Positions 1 to 10,300 are shown, numbered from the stretch's first letter. The stretch is 64,000 nt of DNA from an uncultured Glaciecola sp. (GCA_905479945.1 CAJQOP010000002.1:62001-126000), one strand, 5' to 3'. The notes: generated by a model from the sequence alone, not told the origin. Numbers and translations: made by a program.

Positions 1-1
1 G

Positions 2-766
2 GCCATCGCACGACCTATCGCTGCAATATTTTCCGCTATATGCGCGGGTGTTTTGGTACTTCTCTTTGGGCGAGGAGAAAACCAAGAAGACATACAAGAA
101 GAGCCGTCTGTTGAGACAACAGAATCTATGAGCTGTTGTGACAGCAGTGAGCCCGAACCTATTGAAACGAAAAGTTGTTGCTCGAAAAGCAAACCTAAAG
201 GTCTTGGATTCACTGACAAATTGAAAGCAACTTTTACATTTGGTTTTGGGCAATTGCTCAAAGACTTCATGATCTGGTTTTTGATTGGGATCTTTTTTGC
301 TGCCTTAGTAACAACATTTGTTCCGCCGGAGTTTTTTACTCAATACGGGAAAGGTGTTTTTGCTATGTTAATCATAGTGTTAATCTCAATCCCGATGTAT
401 GTTTGTGCAACTGCCTCTACGCCGATTGCTGCGGGTTTATTGCTATCGGGTATTTCGCCTGGTGCAGCATTGGTTTTCATGCTGACAGGACCAGCAACAA
501 ATATTGCCACGCTCATGGTCATTAAAAACGAACTTGGTAAACGCGAGTTGATGCTCTATTTAATCGCTATTGTAGTGAGCGCGGTTGGTGCAGGCTTGGT
601 GCTGGACTGGTTATTTCAGATATTCAATTGGCAACTTGACTTAGCGCATGGTGAGCATTCAGAGATGTTAGGTCTCGTATATCAGGCGAGTGCAATAGTA
701 TTGTTCGGTTTAATACTGTATCAAATGCAAAAAGTGTATTTGTCAAAGCTTCTTAAGCTTGCTTGA
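2..766 (+). CDS. SO_0444-type Cu/Zn efflux permease, 5'-truncated by the window edge
   Basis: This is the C-terminal part of an inner-membrane permease of the ArsP/DUF318-like class, to which the SO_0444 copper/zinc exporters belong. The frame is open from base 2, so the true start lies upstream; the TTG at 53 is internal. The visible part holds a Cys-rich cytoplasmic linker with two CC pairs (SMSCCDSS and KSCCSKSK), a likely metal-binding segment. It is followed by a four-helix membrane half carrying the family hallmarks CATASTPIAAGLLLSG and TGPATNIATL. The Cys in CATAST and the GPATN turn are typical of this family. A strong hairpin follows the stop. The metal assignment rests on family knowledge; substrate specificity cannot be read from sequence alone. 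Confidence 0.8.
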   Translation, partial: AIARPIAAIFSAICAGVLVLLFGRGENQEDIQEEPSVETTESMSCCDSSEPEPIETKSCCSKSKPKGLGFTDKLKATFTFGFGQLLKDFMIWFLIGIFFAALVTTFVPPEFFTQYGKGVFAMLIIVLISIPMYVCATASTPIAAGLLLSGISPGAALVFMLTGPATNIATLMVIKNELGKRELMLYLIAIVVSAVGAGLVLDWLFQIFNWQLDLAHGEHSEMLGLVYQASAIVLFGLILYQMQKVYLSKLLKLA

Positions 767-793
767 TATTGGTGTTTCATAAAAGTTCGATTA

Positions 794-839
794 CAAAGAA
801 TAATGCGACAGTCCGAAATTGGTCTGTCGTTATTCTTTG
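794..839. terminator. Bidirectional terminator between convergent genes
   Basis: A long, nearly perfect inverted repeat (arm beginning CAAAGAATAA, return arm ending TTATTCTTTG, with an inner CGACAG/CTGTCG stem) lies between the permease stop and the end of the convergent GspC-like gene. A T-rich tract follows on the plus strand. It can serve both genes. Confidence 0.75.
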
Positions 840-847
840 CTTTATTG

Positions 848-1651
848 CTACATCTTTAGCGTTTCAGAAGGAATGTCTAGGTATAGTGTTATTCGTCGGC
901 CCCCTCGGTAGACAACGAATTTTAGTGTTTGAGCTGTGCGAATGTGCGTTTGTAGTTCACCGAAACTTGCTTCATCGTCAATGTTAAAGCCATTAACTTC
1001 AAGCAAAACGTCGCCTTCTTTGAATCGAGCAGAGTTGTATAAATCCGGGTTTTGACCAGGGGTAATTAGCTTACCGCCATCATTAAAAGGACTGGGCAAT
1101 AGTCCGACTATATGTTCTATTTGTCGCGGTCTTGAACCAATTTCTTTTGCAGTCATTTGATTAAATTCAACTAATATCCTTTGTTCTTCAAGCGAGTTCA
1201 TTTGACTTAATTTGATCTCATAGTTAACTGATTGATAGTCGACAAAAATCGAATTTTTGTTGATCCTATTAAGGTAAATTGATGTGTTGTGAATTTCTTC
1301 ATCTATATTGAATTCTGCGATATTGCCATCAACAGCTATTTGCACATAACTCTCAACTGATAGCTTGCTATATACCAAACCCAACAACTCAAGCTGAACA
1401 GGAAGCCCTCCTCCTGTTTTATTGTTTTGAGTCTTAATACTTATAAGCGATTTATCGTCTTTGCTGTTTGGTCTATTCGAATCTACGCTACTGTTGCTAT
1501 CGTCGATAACATTTGTGTCAAGCTTTGAAGGTGAGACAGTGTTGCTGGATACTGCAGTTACTTCGTTTATTTCATTATCATTCATAGATTGTAGGGTAAA
1601 TATAGTGACACCGACAACTGCGATTGTGACAACAAGTAATAATTTATTCAT
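848..1651 (-). CDS. Orphan GspC-like type II secretion protein (HR + PDZ domains)
   Basis: This 267-residue bitopic membrane protein has the plan of GspC, the inner-membrane clamp protein of type II secretion. It has a short cytoplasmic N-terminus, one membrane helix (about residues 4-20), a Ser/Asn-rich linker, a homology-region-like beta domain (about 80-150, starting LLGLVYSK) and a C-terminal PDZ domain (about 180-265, with FKEGDVLLEVNGFNIDD). The start at 1651 is chosen because an AAAGGAGCG ribosome site precedes it; the frame extends 12 codons further without a better site. No other gsp genes are nearby, so it is an orphan. It is divergent from a secreted protease, and a sigma-54-type promoter and an inverted repeat lie between them. 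It could instead be a stand-alone PDZ adaptor; the family call is moderately secure. Confidence 0.6.
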   Translation of the reverse strand: MNKLLLVVTIAVVGVTIFTLQSMNDNEINEVTAVSSNTVSPSKLDTNVIDDSNSSVDSNRPNSKDDKSLISIKTQNNKTGGGLPVQLELLGLVYSKLSVESYVQIAVDGNIAEFNIDEEIHNTSIYLNRINKNSIFVDYQSVNYEIKLSQMNSLEEQRILVEFNQMTAKEIGSRPRQIEHIVGLLPSPFNDGGKLITPGQNPDLYNSARFKEGDVLLEVNGFNIDDEASFGELQTHIRTAQTLKFVVYRGGRRITLYLDIPSETLKM

Positions 1652-1739
1652 TTGCGCTCCTTTTCGATAACTCATTGTAATCAACAAAATGCTGCATCAC
1701 CATAATACTTTTCGATATTTTTATTTGCATTCATATATG

Positions 1740-1794
1740 ACTTAAATAATGAGTTATATATTTTAAAAGCCATAAATTAACTCATTATTTAAGT
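1740..1794. repeat. Perfect 17-bp inverted repeat in the divergent gspC-like/protease intergenic region
   Basis: Arm 1 (1740-1756) is ACTTAAATAATGAGTTA and arm 2 (1778-1794) is its exact reverse complement. The arms are separated by 21 bases, about 38 bp centre to centre. It lies roughly 100-155 bp upstream of the start predicted from the sigma-54-like promoter at 1867, the usual position for an enhancer-binding-protein site. There is no T tract typical of a terminator. A partial extra copy (ACTTAAAATA) begins at 1847. Confidence 0.7.
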
Positions 1795-1866
1795 TGTAAT
1801 TTAATAGCGAAGCGATTTTTTATTTAATATACCATTAAAATCAACAACTTAAAATATTTAGACTTG

Positions 1867-1883
1867 TTGGCATAGCCTGTGCA
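1867..1883 (+). promoter_or_regulatory. Sigma-54 (-24/-12) type promoter of the protease gene
   Basis: TTGGCATAGCCTGTGCA matches the RpoN consensus YTGGCACGN4TTGCW at both key dinucleotides: GG at 1869-1870 and GC at 1881-1882, exactly 12 bases apart. The predicted transcript start is near 1894, about 32 bases before the ATG at 1926. The inverted repeat at 1740-1794 is suitably placed for an activator. This is a sequence match only. Confidence 0.55.
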
Positions 1884-1925
1884 TATAGACCTCTAAGCAG
1901 TACAAAGTTTTAATTGGAGAAACAC

Positions 1926-3817
1926 ATGCACATCAGTAATACCCTAAAAACGATGCTCTTTGTATCACTAGCATTTATGGGACTCGCTGGCGTCCTTGCA
2001 ACAAATGGATTAGGTAGCCTACTTTTTTCTGACGCTGGCAAAAGCCAGGTGGTTAATCAAAAAGAACAGCCCAAATCTTATATTGTGCAAGGTAAAGGGT
2101 CTGAAACTCTAAAAACTGCAGTAAACAGTGTAGGCGGCAGCGTGTCGCGAGAGTTTCCAATCATTAATGCTATTAGCGCAATACTTACGCCATCCCAAGC
2201 CGAAGTTATTGCGCAGTTAGACGACGTGCGTATTCAAAATGACCGCTCAGTCGCTACTATGAGTGTGGGCAACCCCAAAACATTCAGTATAGACAACTAC
2301 ATCGCAACCCAAGTTGACGCAGACAAGCTACACGAATTGGCGTAACGGGACGCGGAGTTACTGTTGCTGTGCTTGATAGCGGAACAAATCTAAGAGGTCA
2401 ACATGGGTATAACCTATTTAGAAACTCTTATGGCCATCGTCGCGTATTTACAAAGTACGATGCTATTCAGGGTCGTCGAACACGCTGGTTAAATGATGAT
2501 AGAAATGGTCATGGTACTCATGTAAGTAACATTATTGCGAGTAGCTTGAAGTCAGAAAATGGCAAAGCTAACGGCATTGCACCTGACGTTTATTTATTAT
2601 CAGTTAAAGCCTTTGATCAAAATGGTCAAAGTAGTTACTCCAAAGTGCTGGACGGCTTAAATTGGATTTACCATAACCGAGCAAGATATAGAATACGTGT
2701 TCTTAACTTATCATTGGGTAGCGAAGTTCGTTCTAATTATTGGAATGACCCAATTAACCAAGCTGTAATGAAGCTTTGGGAAGCTGGTATTGTTGTGATC
2801 ACTTCTGCTGGTAACAGTGGCCATAATGATATGAGCATTACTGTACCGGGTAACAACCCTTACATAATAACAGTAGGTGCGATAACGGACAGTTATACTC
2901 CCTTTGATTTTAATGATGATCGTGTAACCACCTTTTCATCAACTGGTCCAACGGTAGAAGGTTTTGTTAAGCCAGAAGTTGTTGCTTATGGCGGTCATGT
3001 TGCCGCGAAGCTTGATAATTTGTATGCAAGAGGTCAGTTTTCGGAGAACCTTAAGGGTGAAGGCTACCAGGAAATCTCAGGTACTTCTCAAGCATCAGCT
3101 GTTGTTTCTGGTATCGCAGCATTAATGCTTCAGAATGACCCAAGCTTGTCTCCAGATGACGTTAAGTGCCGCATTATATCAAGCGCGAAAATGGCCGTAG
3201 CGCAAAATGGTCAAATGGCGTTTAGTCCATTTGAACAAGGCCACGGCATGGTTAACGCATACGATGCAGTAACGAGCACTAAGACAGGTTGTGCAAACCG
3301 TGGTTTGAATATTCAAGATGATATTGCGGGTCTTACTCACTATGCTGGCCCTGCACGTTTAGCTGATAACGGATCGTTTGAAATTAGATTTCCTAGCGGC
3401 CTGGTAATGTCTGAAGGCACACAGTGGGGCGATGCAGGTATGTTTGCAGAGGGCACTCAATGGGGCGATGCAGGTATGTTCGCAGAAGGCACACAGTGGG
3501 GCGATGCAGGGATGTTCTCTGAAGGCACTCAGTGGGGCGATGCAGGTATGTTTGCAGAAGGCACGCAGTGGGGCGATGCAAGTATCTTTGCAGAAGGCAC
3601 GCAGTGGGGCGATGCAGGTATCTTTGCAGAAGGAACTCAGTGGGGCGATGCTGGTATCTTTGCTGAAAGCTGGGACTCTCGTGACACTTTCTCTGATGCA
3701 GCTGCTGAAGCAATCACGGCTTCTGATTTAATCATCATTGTAGAAGAGGGTGAAGATGAGATGGAAGAATGGGTAGTTGTTGAAGAAGACGTAACGCCTG
3801 TTCCAGTTATTGATTAA
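1926..3817 (+). pseudogene. Secreted S8 (subtilisin-like) protease gene with a one-base frameshift
   Basis: Two adjacent frames together encode one subtilase. The first frame (1926-2345) starts at an ATG after GGAGA and gives a signal segment plus an I9-type propeptide. It stops at 2343-2345. The second frame resumes as GVTGRGVTVAVLDSG and contains the whole catalytic domain: catalytic Asp in VLDSG, His in NGHGTH, oxyanion Asn in SAGNSG and Ser in GTSQAS (codon 3086-3088). Restoring one G in the GG at 2339-2340 rejoins the frames precisely. Seven GTQWGDAG-type 12-residue repeats and a Glu/Asp-rich tail follow. The GTG that opens the second frame (2369) is the Val of VLDSG, so that fragment alone cannot be a working enzyme. 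The cause may be a real null mutation, a sequencing error in a G run, or recoding. Substrate unknown. Confidence 0.85.
3413..3664 (+). repeat. Seven tandem 36-bp repeats encoding EGTQWGDAGMFA-like units
   Basis: Seven in-frame 36-bp units encode 12-residue repeats with invariant EGTQWGDA and variable ends (GMFA, GMFS, SIFA, GIFA). They sit directly after the subtilase catalytic domain. The codons differ between units (gaaggcaca, gagggcact, gaaggcacg, gaaggaact) while the protein is kept, which suggests selection on the protein. Other S8 proteases carry W-G-D-type repeats at this place. A role in anchoring or folding is inference. Confidence 0.9.
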
Positions 3818-3836
3818 AACGTAGCGCCTAATAAAC

Positions 3837-3866
3837 AAGGGCCGTCATTTGATGGCCCTTTTCATA
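3837..3866 (+). terminator. Rho-independent terminator of the protease gene
   Basis: Stem AAGGGCC/GGCCCTT around the loop GTCATTTGAT, followed by TTC, 20 bases after the stop codon at 3817. Confidence 0.75.
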
Positions 3867-4018
3867 GTAGGTAAAAAAGTAACTTATTATAAAAAACCAT
3901 ACGTAACTTAACTGATTTATCCTCATAAATGACCTAATATCAGACTCCTAGGGCAAATCAGTTAAATTATAAGCAATTACCTAGACTTATTTATAAGACA
4001 ATGACGGCAATCTGACTA

Positions 4019-7000
4019 ATGAACAAATTAAACACCTTAATCACACTCCTGATCACAAGCTTGCGCTTAGCAGCCTGTGCTATGTGTGTTTGTGTTTTTA
4101 GTATTCATGCCGGCCAAGACAATATCCGTTTTGAAACCATAGGTTTAGAGCAAGGCCTTTCGCAGCAAAACGTACGAGCGATCCATCAGGACTCTGAAGG
4201 CTATATGTGGTTTGGTACCCAGGAAGGCTTGAATCGATTTGACGGTTATCAATTAAAAGTATTCTCAAACAGTTTGACGGACCCTGACTCAATAGGATCT
4301 TCGTGGATAAATTCAATAGATGAAACCTCTGATGGTAAGCTTTGGTTGGCAACAAGGGCCGGCATTAGCGTTTTCGACAAGTCAAATCAGATATTTAAAC
4401 GGTATAAAGCCTTAGTAGGTGCTGATGGGCAAACTATAAATGATGCCAATGTGGTCTTTGTGGATAGTTTAGATAATGTTTGGGTGGGCACGAAAAATGG
4501 GCTAAATTTGTATAACCCGCAAAAAGACACATTTGAGCATATCGAACTTGAAGGTATAAAAACTGATAAACCAATTAGGATTGACTCCATTGCCGAAGAC
4601 ATCACAAATGGTGTTTGGATTGCGGCTCAAAACCATGGCTTGTTTCGTTTTGATACTATAAGCCAACGAGTTGAACGTTTTGCTGACATTTTTGACCATT
4701 TAGACGAAAAAATTGCCGAACAAACCCATAAAGTAATGGTAGATTCAGACCAACGCTTATGGGTTGGCACATTTGATAAAGGTGTTTTCATACTTGATCT
4801 AAAAATGCCCAAACAAAAGAATAATCCAAATAGTTTGACTAAATTGGATGGCCCCGACGACGTAAAAGTAATGGCCTTATATCAGGACTCAAGCAAAACT
4901 ACCTGGGTCGGTACCGAGTCTGGTTTGTATTCCTATGACAAAAACAAAAAATTTATTGAAGTGTTGCGTTATGATATTGGCAATGTGCAATCAATTGCGG
5001 ATAATAAAGTTAGCAGCATTTATCAGGATAAAGGAGGCGTATTTTGGGTTGGCACTTATCGAGGCTTAAGTAAGTGGAATACCGCAACCGCTAATTTTGA
5101 TTATTATCGTTATCAGCCAAATATATCTAAAAGCCTAAGTAATCCCAGCATCAATACTATATTTGACGGCGGTAATGATACCGTTTGGGTGGGCACTAAT
5201 GATGGTCTTAATTTAATTGATATTGAATCTGGTTTGATTACCCAGTTCAAAGCCGACCCTGATAATGAAAACACTATTCCTGGCAATAATATAACCGCCT
5301 TATTTGCCGAAAATAAATCAGAACTGTGGGTTGGTGTTAGAGGCAAAGGGGTAACTCAGATTGATAGAAAAACAGGGAAATACAGGCACTACAAGACCAT
5401 AAAGGGTGACCCAACTTCCCTAAGTTCTAACCAAGTAACATCTATTTTCGGTACTGAGTCTGATGATATATGGGTTGGCACATATGGTGGTGGGCTCAAT
5501 CGGTTTAATAAAGAGACAGGCAAATTTAGACGTTATGTGCACAACCCAGACAATAGCTTTAGTTTAAGTAGCAACAATGTAATGTCTATTTATGAAGATT
5601 CTCGTCAGATGCTTTGGATCGGTACTTGGGACGGCGGTGTTAACCTTTTCAACCCTGCATTGGGTACTTCTAAAAGAATAATGAACGTTGAAGATGATAT
5701 GTATTCCCTTGGAAGCAAATTGGTGTGGGCGGTGCATGAAGATAAGAAAGGGAACATCTGGATAGGTACGGGAGATGCGGGTTTAAATTTTTTATCTGCG
5801 GCAAATAGACAAAGTGGTAACTATGTTTTTGAACGAATCAGTCGAGAACAAGGCTTACCTAGCTCCGCAGTTTTTAGCATACTTGATGATCAAAGTGGAA
5901 ATCTTTGGTTGAGTACTAATCGAGGGCTCACCAAGTTTGATCCCGAAACTAGACAAATGCTGAACTACGATAGTTCTCATGGTCTCCAAGGTAACGAATT
6001 TAACTCTGGCGCGTATCATAAAATGCCTGATGGTAAGTTTTTCTTCGGCGGCACCAATGGTGTAACAGCTTTCTACCCAGATGATATAGAGCCTAATAAA
6101 CACATTCCCCCTGTCGTCGTAACGAACTTTCAACGCTTGAATGAAGTGACGAGCATGAATTCATTGAAGGACCAACAGAATAGAATTACGGTGTCTTATA
6201 AAGATTATCTTATCGCATTTGAATTTGCTGGTTTAGATTTTGCTAGCCCGGACAACAATCGCTACGCTTACAAGCTCGAAGGCTTCGATTCTGATTGGGT
6301 TGAGGCGCGTGATGTTAGAAAAGCAACCTATACCAACTTGCCAGCAGGTAATTTCGTATTTAAGGTGAAAGCCTCTAATAACGACGGAGTATGGAATGAA
6401 AAAGGTGCTGGTATTATTTTAACCGTTTTGCCTGCCCCGTGGTTTTCTTGGTGGGCATATACAAGCTATGCTTTGATATTTTTGGTCCTTGCGTTTTGGT
6501 TTTTTCGCTCCTATTTGAATAAGCTTAAGCAGGAAGAAACATACCGACTAGAACTAGAAAATGAAGTTCAAAAGCGCACCGTCCAGTTAAGCGCTGCAAA
6601 TGAGCAATTATTAAGCGCAAGTGTTACAGATCAATTAACCGGTCTACATAACCGACGTTACTTAGCTAACGTAATTAAAGAAAAATGTACAACAGTATCA
6701 GACGAGTTTAAAACGCATTTATCTAAGCAATCTAGCGACGTATATGAAGGTCCGCGCTTATTCTTTTTAATGTTCGATCTGGATGGTTTCAAGCCTATTA
6801 ATGATACCTATGGCCACGATGCTGGTGATAAAGTGATTATCCAAGTGGGTGAGTTGCTACAAAGCGTTTGCCGTGAGGATGATATTGTTGTCCGTTGGGG
6901 GGGGGATGAGTTTATTGTGGTTGGTAAAGTTTATGAAAAACGCGAAGTGTCTGCTTTAGCTGAAAGGATCCGCAATACTATCGCAAAATATGGATTCAAT

Positions 7001-7327
7001 ATCGGCTTGTCGCAACGTATGCACTTATCTAGCTCAATTGGTTACGCGATGTATCCTTTTGCGCACTTTAGCCCTGATTCGCTCAGTTGGGAACAGGTGC
7101 ACCTATTGGCCGACAAGGCCCTGTACCGAGCGAAAGACAGTGGCAGAAATACCTGGTGTGGACTAGTTCAACCGCTAGTTGCGCCTCCAGTTGGTGTGAT
7201 GAATACATTAACTCATAACTTGGAACATGCGGTTGAGCAACAACATGTGATTGTTGAAACGCCAAAGTCGATACAGTTAAATCAAACTGTGCAGCCAAAA
7301 ATAGCAACACTCATAGATAGAAGATAG
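4019..7327 (+). CDS. Periplasmic beta-propeller sensor diguanylate cyclase (Reg_prop, Y_Y_Y, GGDEF)
   Basis: This is a 1102-residue membrane sensor that should make cyclic di-GMP from GTP. After a signal segment (1-31) come many Reg_prop blades (about 40-690) with repeated WVGT/WIGT motifs (VWVGTNDGL, IWVGTYGGGL, LWIGTWDGGV), forming two seven-bladed propellers in this family. A Y_Y_Y domain (about 720-805, KLEGFDSDW), one membrane helix (about 812-835), a short coiled coil and a GGDEF domain (about 865-1045) follow. The catalytic motif is intact (RWGGDEF). An inhibitory site RxxD (REDD) lies five residues before it, so product inhibition is expected. The GGDEF codons contain a run of nine G. 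The ligand is unknown; this architecture is often tied to polysaccharide sensing. It is convergent with the sigma-54 activator downstream. Confidence 0.9.
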   Translation: MNKLNTLITLLITSLRLAACAMCVCVFSIHAGQDNIRFETIGLEQGLSQQNVRAIHQDSEGYMWFGTQEGLNRFDGYQLKVFSNSLTDPDSIGSSWINSIDETSDGKLWLATRAGISVFDKSNQIFKRYKALVGADGQTINDANVVFVDSLDNVWVGTKNGLNLYNPQKDTFEHIELEGIKTDKPIRIDSIAEDITNGVWIAAQNHGLFRFDTISQRVERFADIFDHLDEKIAEQTHKVMVDSDQRLWVGTFDKGVFILDLKMPKQKNNPNSLTKLDGPDDVKVMALYQDSSKTTWVGTESGLYSYDKNKKFIEVLRYDIGNVQSIADNKVSSIYQDKGGVFWVGTYRGLSKWNTATANFDYYRYQPNISKSLSNPSINTIFDGGNDTVWVGTNDGLNLIDIESGLITQFKADPDNENTIPGNNITALFAENKSELWVGVRGKGVTQIDRKTGKYRHYKTIKGDPTSLSSNQVTSIFGTESDDIWVGTYGGGLNRFNKETGKFRRYVHNPDNSFSLSSNNVMSIYEDSRQMLWIGTWDGGVNLFNPALGTSKRIMNVEDDMYSLGSKLVWAVHEDKKGNIWIGTGDAGLNFLSAANRQSGNYVFERISREQGLPSSAVFSILDDQSGNLWLSTNRGLTKFDPETRQMLNYDSSHGLQGNEFNSGAYHKMPDGKFFFGGTNGVTAFYPDDIEPNKHIPPVVVTNFQRLNEVTSMNSLKDQQNRITVSYKDYLIAFEFAGLDFASPDNNRYAYKLEGFDSDWVEARDVRKATYTNLPAGNFVFKVKASNNDGVWNEKGAGIILTVLPAPWFSWWAYTSYALIFLVLAFWFFRSYLNKLKQEETYRLELENEVQKRTVQLSAANEQLLSASVTDQLTGLHNRRYLANVIKEKCTTVSDEFKTHLSKQSSDVYEGPRLFFLMFDLDGFKPINDTYGHDAGDKVIIQVGELLQSVCREDDIVVRWGGDEFIVVGKVYEKREVSALAERIRNTIAKYGFNIGLSQRMHLSSSIGYAMYPFAHFSPDSLSWEQVHLLADKALYRAKDSGRNTWCGLVQPLVAPPVGVMNTLTHNLEHAVEQQHVIVETPKSIQLNQTVQPKIATLIDRR
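6897..6905 (+). repeat. G9 homopolymer inside the GGDEF catalytic codons
   Basis: Nine consecutive G span the Trp-Gly-Gly-Asp codons of the RWGGDEF motif. Gly could be encoded without extending the run. Slippage of one base would abolish the cyclase. Confidence 0.85.
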
Positions 7328-7366
7328 CACTCTATAATTAACTTTACTGCATATCACCAATGTAAA

Positions 7367-10300
7367 CTAAGCGCTTGCAGTCAGTTGTTTTCTGAGCTTG
7401 TAGAAAGTGGGCTCGCTGACACCTAGTAAGGCCGCAGCTTTTGACATATTCTCTGGTTGGCTTTGTATGATGGAAGACAGCAGCACTTGCTTTATGTTGT
7501 CCAAGCATTCTGGAATGAGGATCTCTCCGCTAGCAACAACCTGAAGACAACGTCTTATCTCTTCCCATGATTCAGGTTTTTCTGTTGTTTGCGATTGCAG
7601 GTTTAGCAAAATTTTGTTTACTCTGCGCCTTGCCGTGCTTGTTGGCAATTGTAGCCTCGTTGCTAGATCACGCATATTGCCGCTGCATGACTGGTAAGTC
7701 ATTACCAGAAGTTCATCTTCAATCATATTGCCAAGCGAGCAATGCATAAAAGACGGCTGAAACCGAATTTCATCAAGAAATCCTAGTGCACAGGTTTGTA
7801 AGCTTTCGAAAAACGAATTAACAGCTTTGTTTTGCTTAAATCTACTGTCATTTGATTCTAAATTAACAATGTCTGCGCTCTTTATATTCTCACCAATATT
7901 TTTCGAGTGGGAGTGGGTGTGGGAGTGCGAGTGCGAGTGCGAATAGCGGGACGAGTTAGCCGTTGAATCTTCATTGCTTGTCAGCGGCTTTTCAACCAGC
8001 GTTTGTTCAATATAACTTTGTTCAATATAACTTTGCTCATAAAGTGCAGAAGTTGGCGGCGAGGGATCTTGAAGTTGATGCTTTGTTTTTTCTTCATTAA
8101 AAGCGCTTCTCGATTCAGCATCACTAAGTGATGCAAATTCCTGCTCAAGATTGAGTTCATCAATGGTTATTTCATCGCTCTCTGATAGCAGTGTTGCCTG
8201 CATCAGTTTATTTTCCAATTCTCTTACATTACCGGGCCAAGGATAGCGCCTCATTAATGCCAATGTTTCGGGTGAAAGAAATTTCTTTCCAGTCTCAAAC
8301 TGTTTTGAGAACTTGTTCAAAAAATGTTGTGCTAGTAACAAGAGATCTTCGCCTCGCTCGCGCAACGGAGGGTTATTTAGAGTAACCACGTTAAGACGGT
8401 AATACAGATCTTTTCTAAATCGCCCTTGCTCAACTTCAAGCGCTAAATCGCGGTTGGTTACAGCGACTATCTTAACATTAACATCAATAACTCGTGTTCC
8501 GCCCACGGGTGTAAATTGCTTTTCTTGCACAAAACGCAGTAATGTAGGCTGCATCTGAAGGGGTAACTCACCAATTTCATCGAGCACAAGCACGCCACCA
8601 TCGGCTTCTTGGATTTTTCCTGCCGTGGCTTTCTGTGCGCCTGTAAAGGCGCCTTTAATATAGCCAAACAATTCTGATTCAATCAAAGTTTCTGGTATCG
8701 ATCCGCAATCTACAATAATCAGCGGTTTGTTACTTCTTGGGCCTAAGGTGTGAATTGCGTTAATTAAGCGTTCTTTCCCTGTGCCGCTCTCACCCGTTAT
8801 TAGTATAGTTGTGTCGGCAGATGCGGCGCGTTGAGTTTGTTTCATGATTGATTGCATCAGCGGTGATTTATAGACCAGCGCACTTGAAGACAATCCACCT
8901 TTAAGCTCTTGCAATTCACTTTCAAGTCGCGCATTCTGATTTTCCAGACGTTTATTGAGGTCTTCCTCAAGTTGACTTCGACGCAAGGCTTTGCCAATCT
9001 GACGTACGAAACCTTGAATCAGTATTTTGGTATCATGAGTGAGAACAAAGCGAGACGATTCACCAATTATAAAGAAACAGTCGTCAGTATTTATTTCAAG
9101 AGGTAACACCCAATAGGTATCATCTAAGAGGATAAGATCTTGCTGCTTTTTGTTATCTTTGGCTAAGTGAATTTGTTGTTGGAGCGTTTTATCAGCGAAA
9201 ATTTTAGTCGTCGGCACAGCCTTGGCGATAGCATTCTCATCTACTTCAAAACACAGTGAATTACCTTTATGTTCTGTTGAAGGCGCTCGCCATAGTCCAG
9301 CCGCATTAAAATCAAAGGTATTGGCTAGTCGCTGAACAACATGTTGAACTAATTTTTCAAAATCAAATTCGTCGGTGATGATGCTTGAAATATCCCAAAG
9401 CAACAACATGTTACGATAATTAGTCATTGTATCCGACGTGAATATTCCGCCCAAATAATTGAACTGCTCAGCGTTAATGCTAAATTGTGCTGCCTGCCAA
9501 ATGATAACAGAGGAGGTTTCTTTTGATTGAGCGGCCTGAAGCGCTTGTTCGCTTCTATTCATCAGCACAGTTGCTTTATCAATATCCGCATTGTTAGGCT
9601 CATCAAATTCTACTACTGCGACACCCACTTTAAAATCCAATTTTATGGGTGCGCCATCGTTAGTATTGCCTGCAAGGTAGGATTGTTGACGTAGATATTG
9701 TTGCAGTTTATTGCCAAGTACTTCCGCTTCCTTGAGGCTATTTGTAGCAGAAGCCACAGCAAATAATGCACCGCCAAGACGACTTATGGTATCGGCCCCG
9801 CGAGTACATGAGCTTATATGCTCGGCAATTTCATTCAAAAGAATATCGCCAACCTGGATGCCATATTTCTTATTAATAGCTTGAAATTCGCAGCAATGAA
9901 CCAAGCAAAGTACAACATTATGCTTGTCGGATAACTGATTTATTTTTTGCAGTAGTAAGCTTCTAGCATTTAATTTTGTTAGTGGATCGGACACCAATTG
10001 ATGGTGCTCAGATGTCATCTGCAACAATAAATTGCCGGTACGCAGCAAACTTAGCAGTATGCTTTGTTGTTCGGATAATCTGCTTTTTGTATTGCTGTGC
10101 CTTAAATTGACAATCCATCCGGGCACACGCCCTTGAAAATACAAACATAAAGTATAGCGGCTTGATTCGTCTTGTTCATCAAGGGCTTTTCTTTCTATCA
10201 CTTTTCTTTTTATAAACGGCGGTGCATTTAGTCTTGAATGCTCATCTTCATTGCTTTTCAGTGGAATCGAACTTGTCATTGACGTTTCGATCCACAACAT

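Noticed and set aside
3413-3664. Repeat array as a CRISPR
   Set aside because: Units are contiguous with no unique spacers and are in frame with the protease.
3393-3731. Open frames on both strands through the 36-bp repeats (3393-3713 minus, 3432-3731 plus)
   Set aside because: They are repeats of the same DNA read in other frames; the 36-bp period keeps them open by default.
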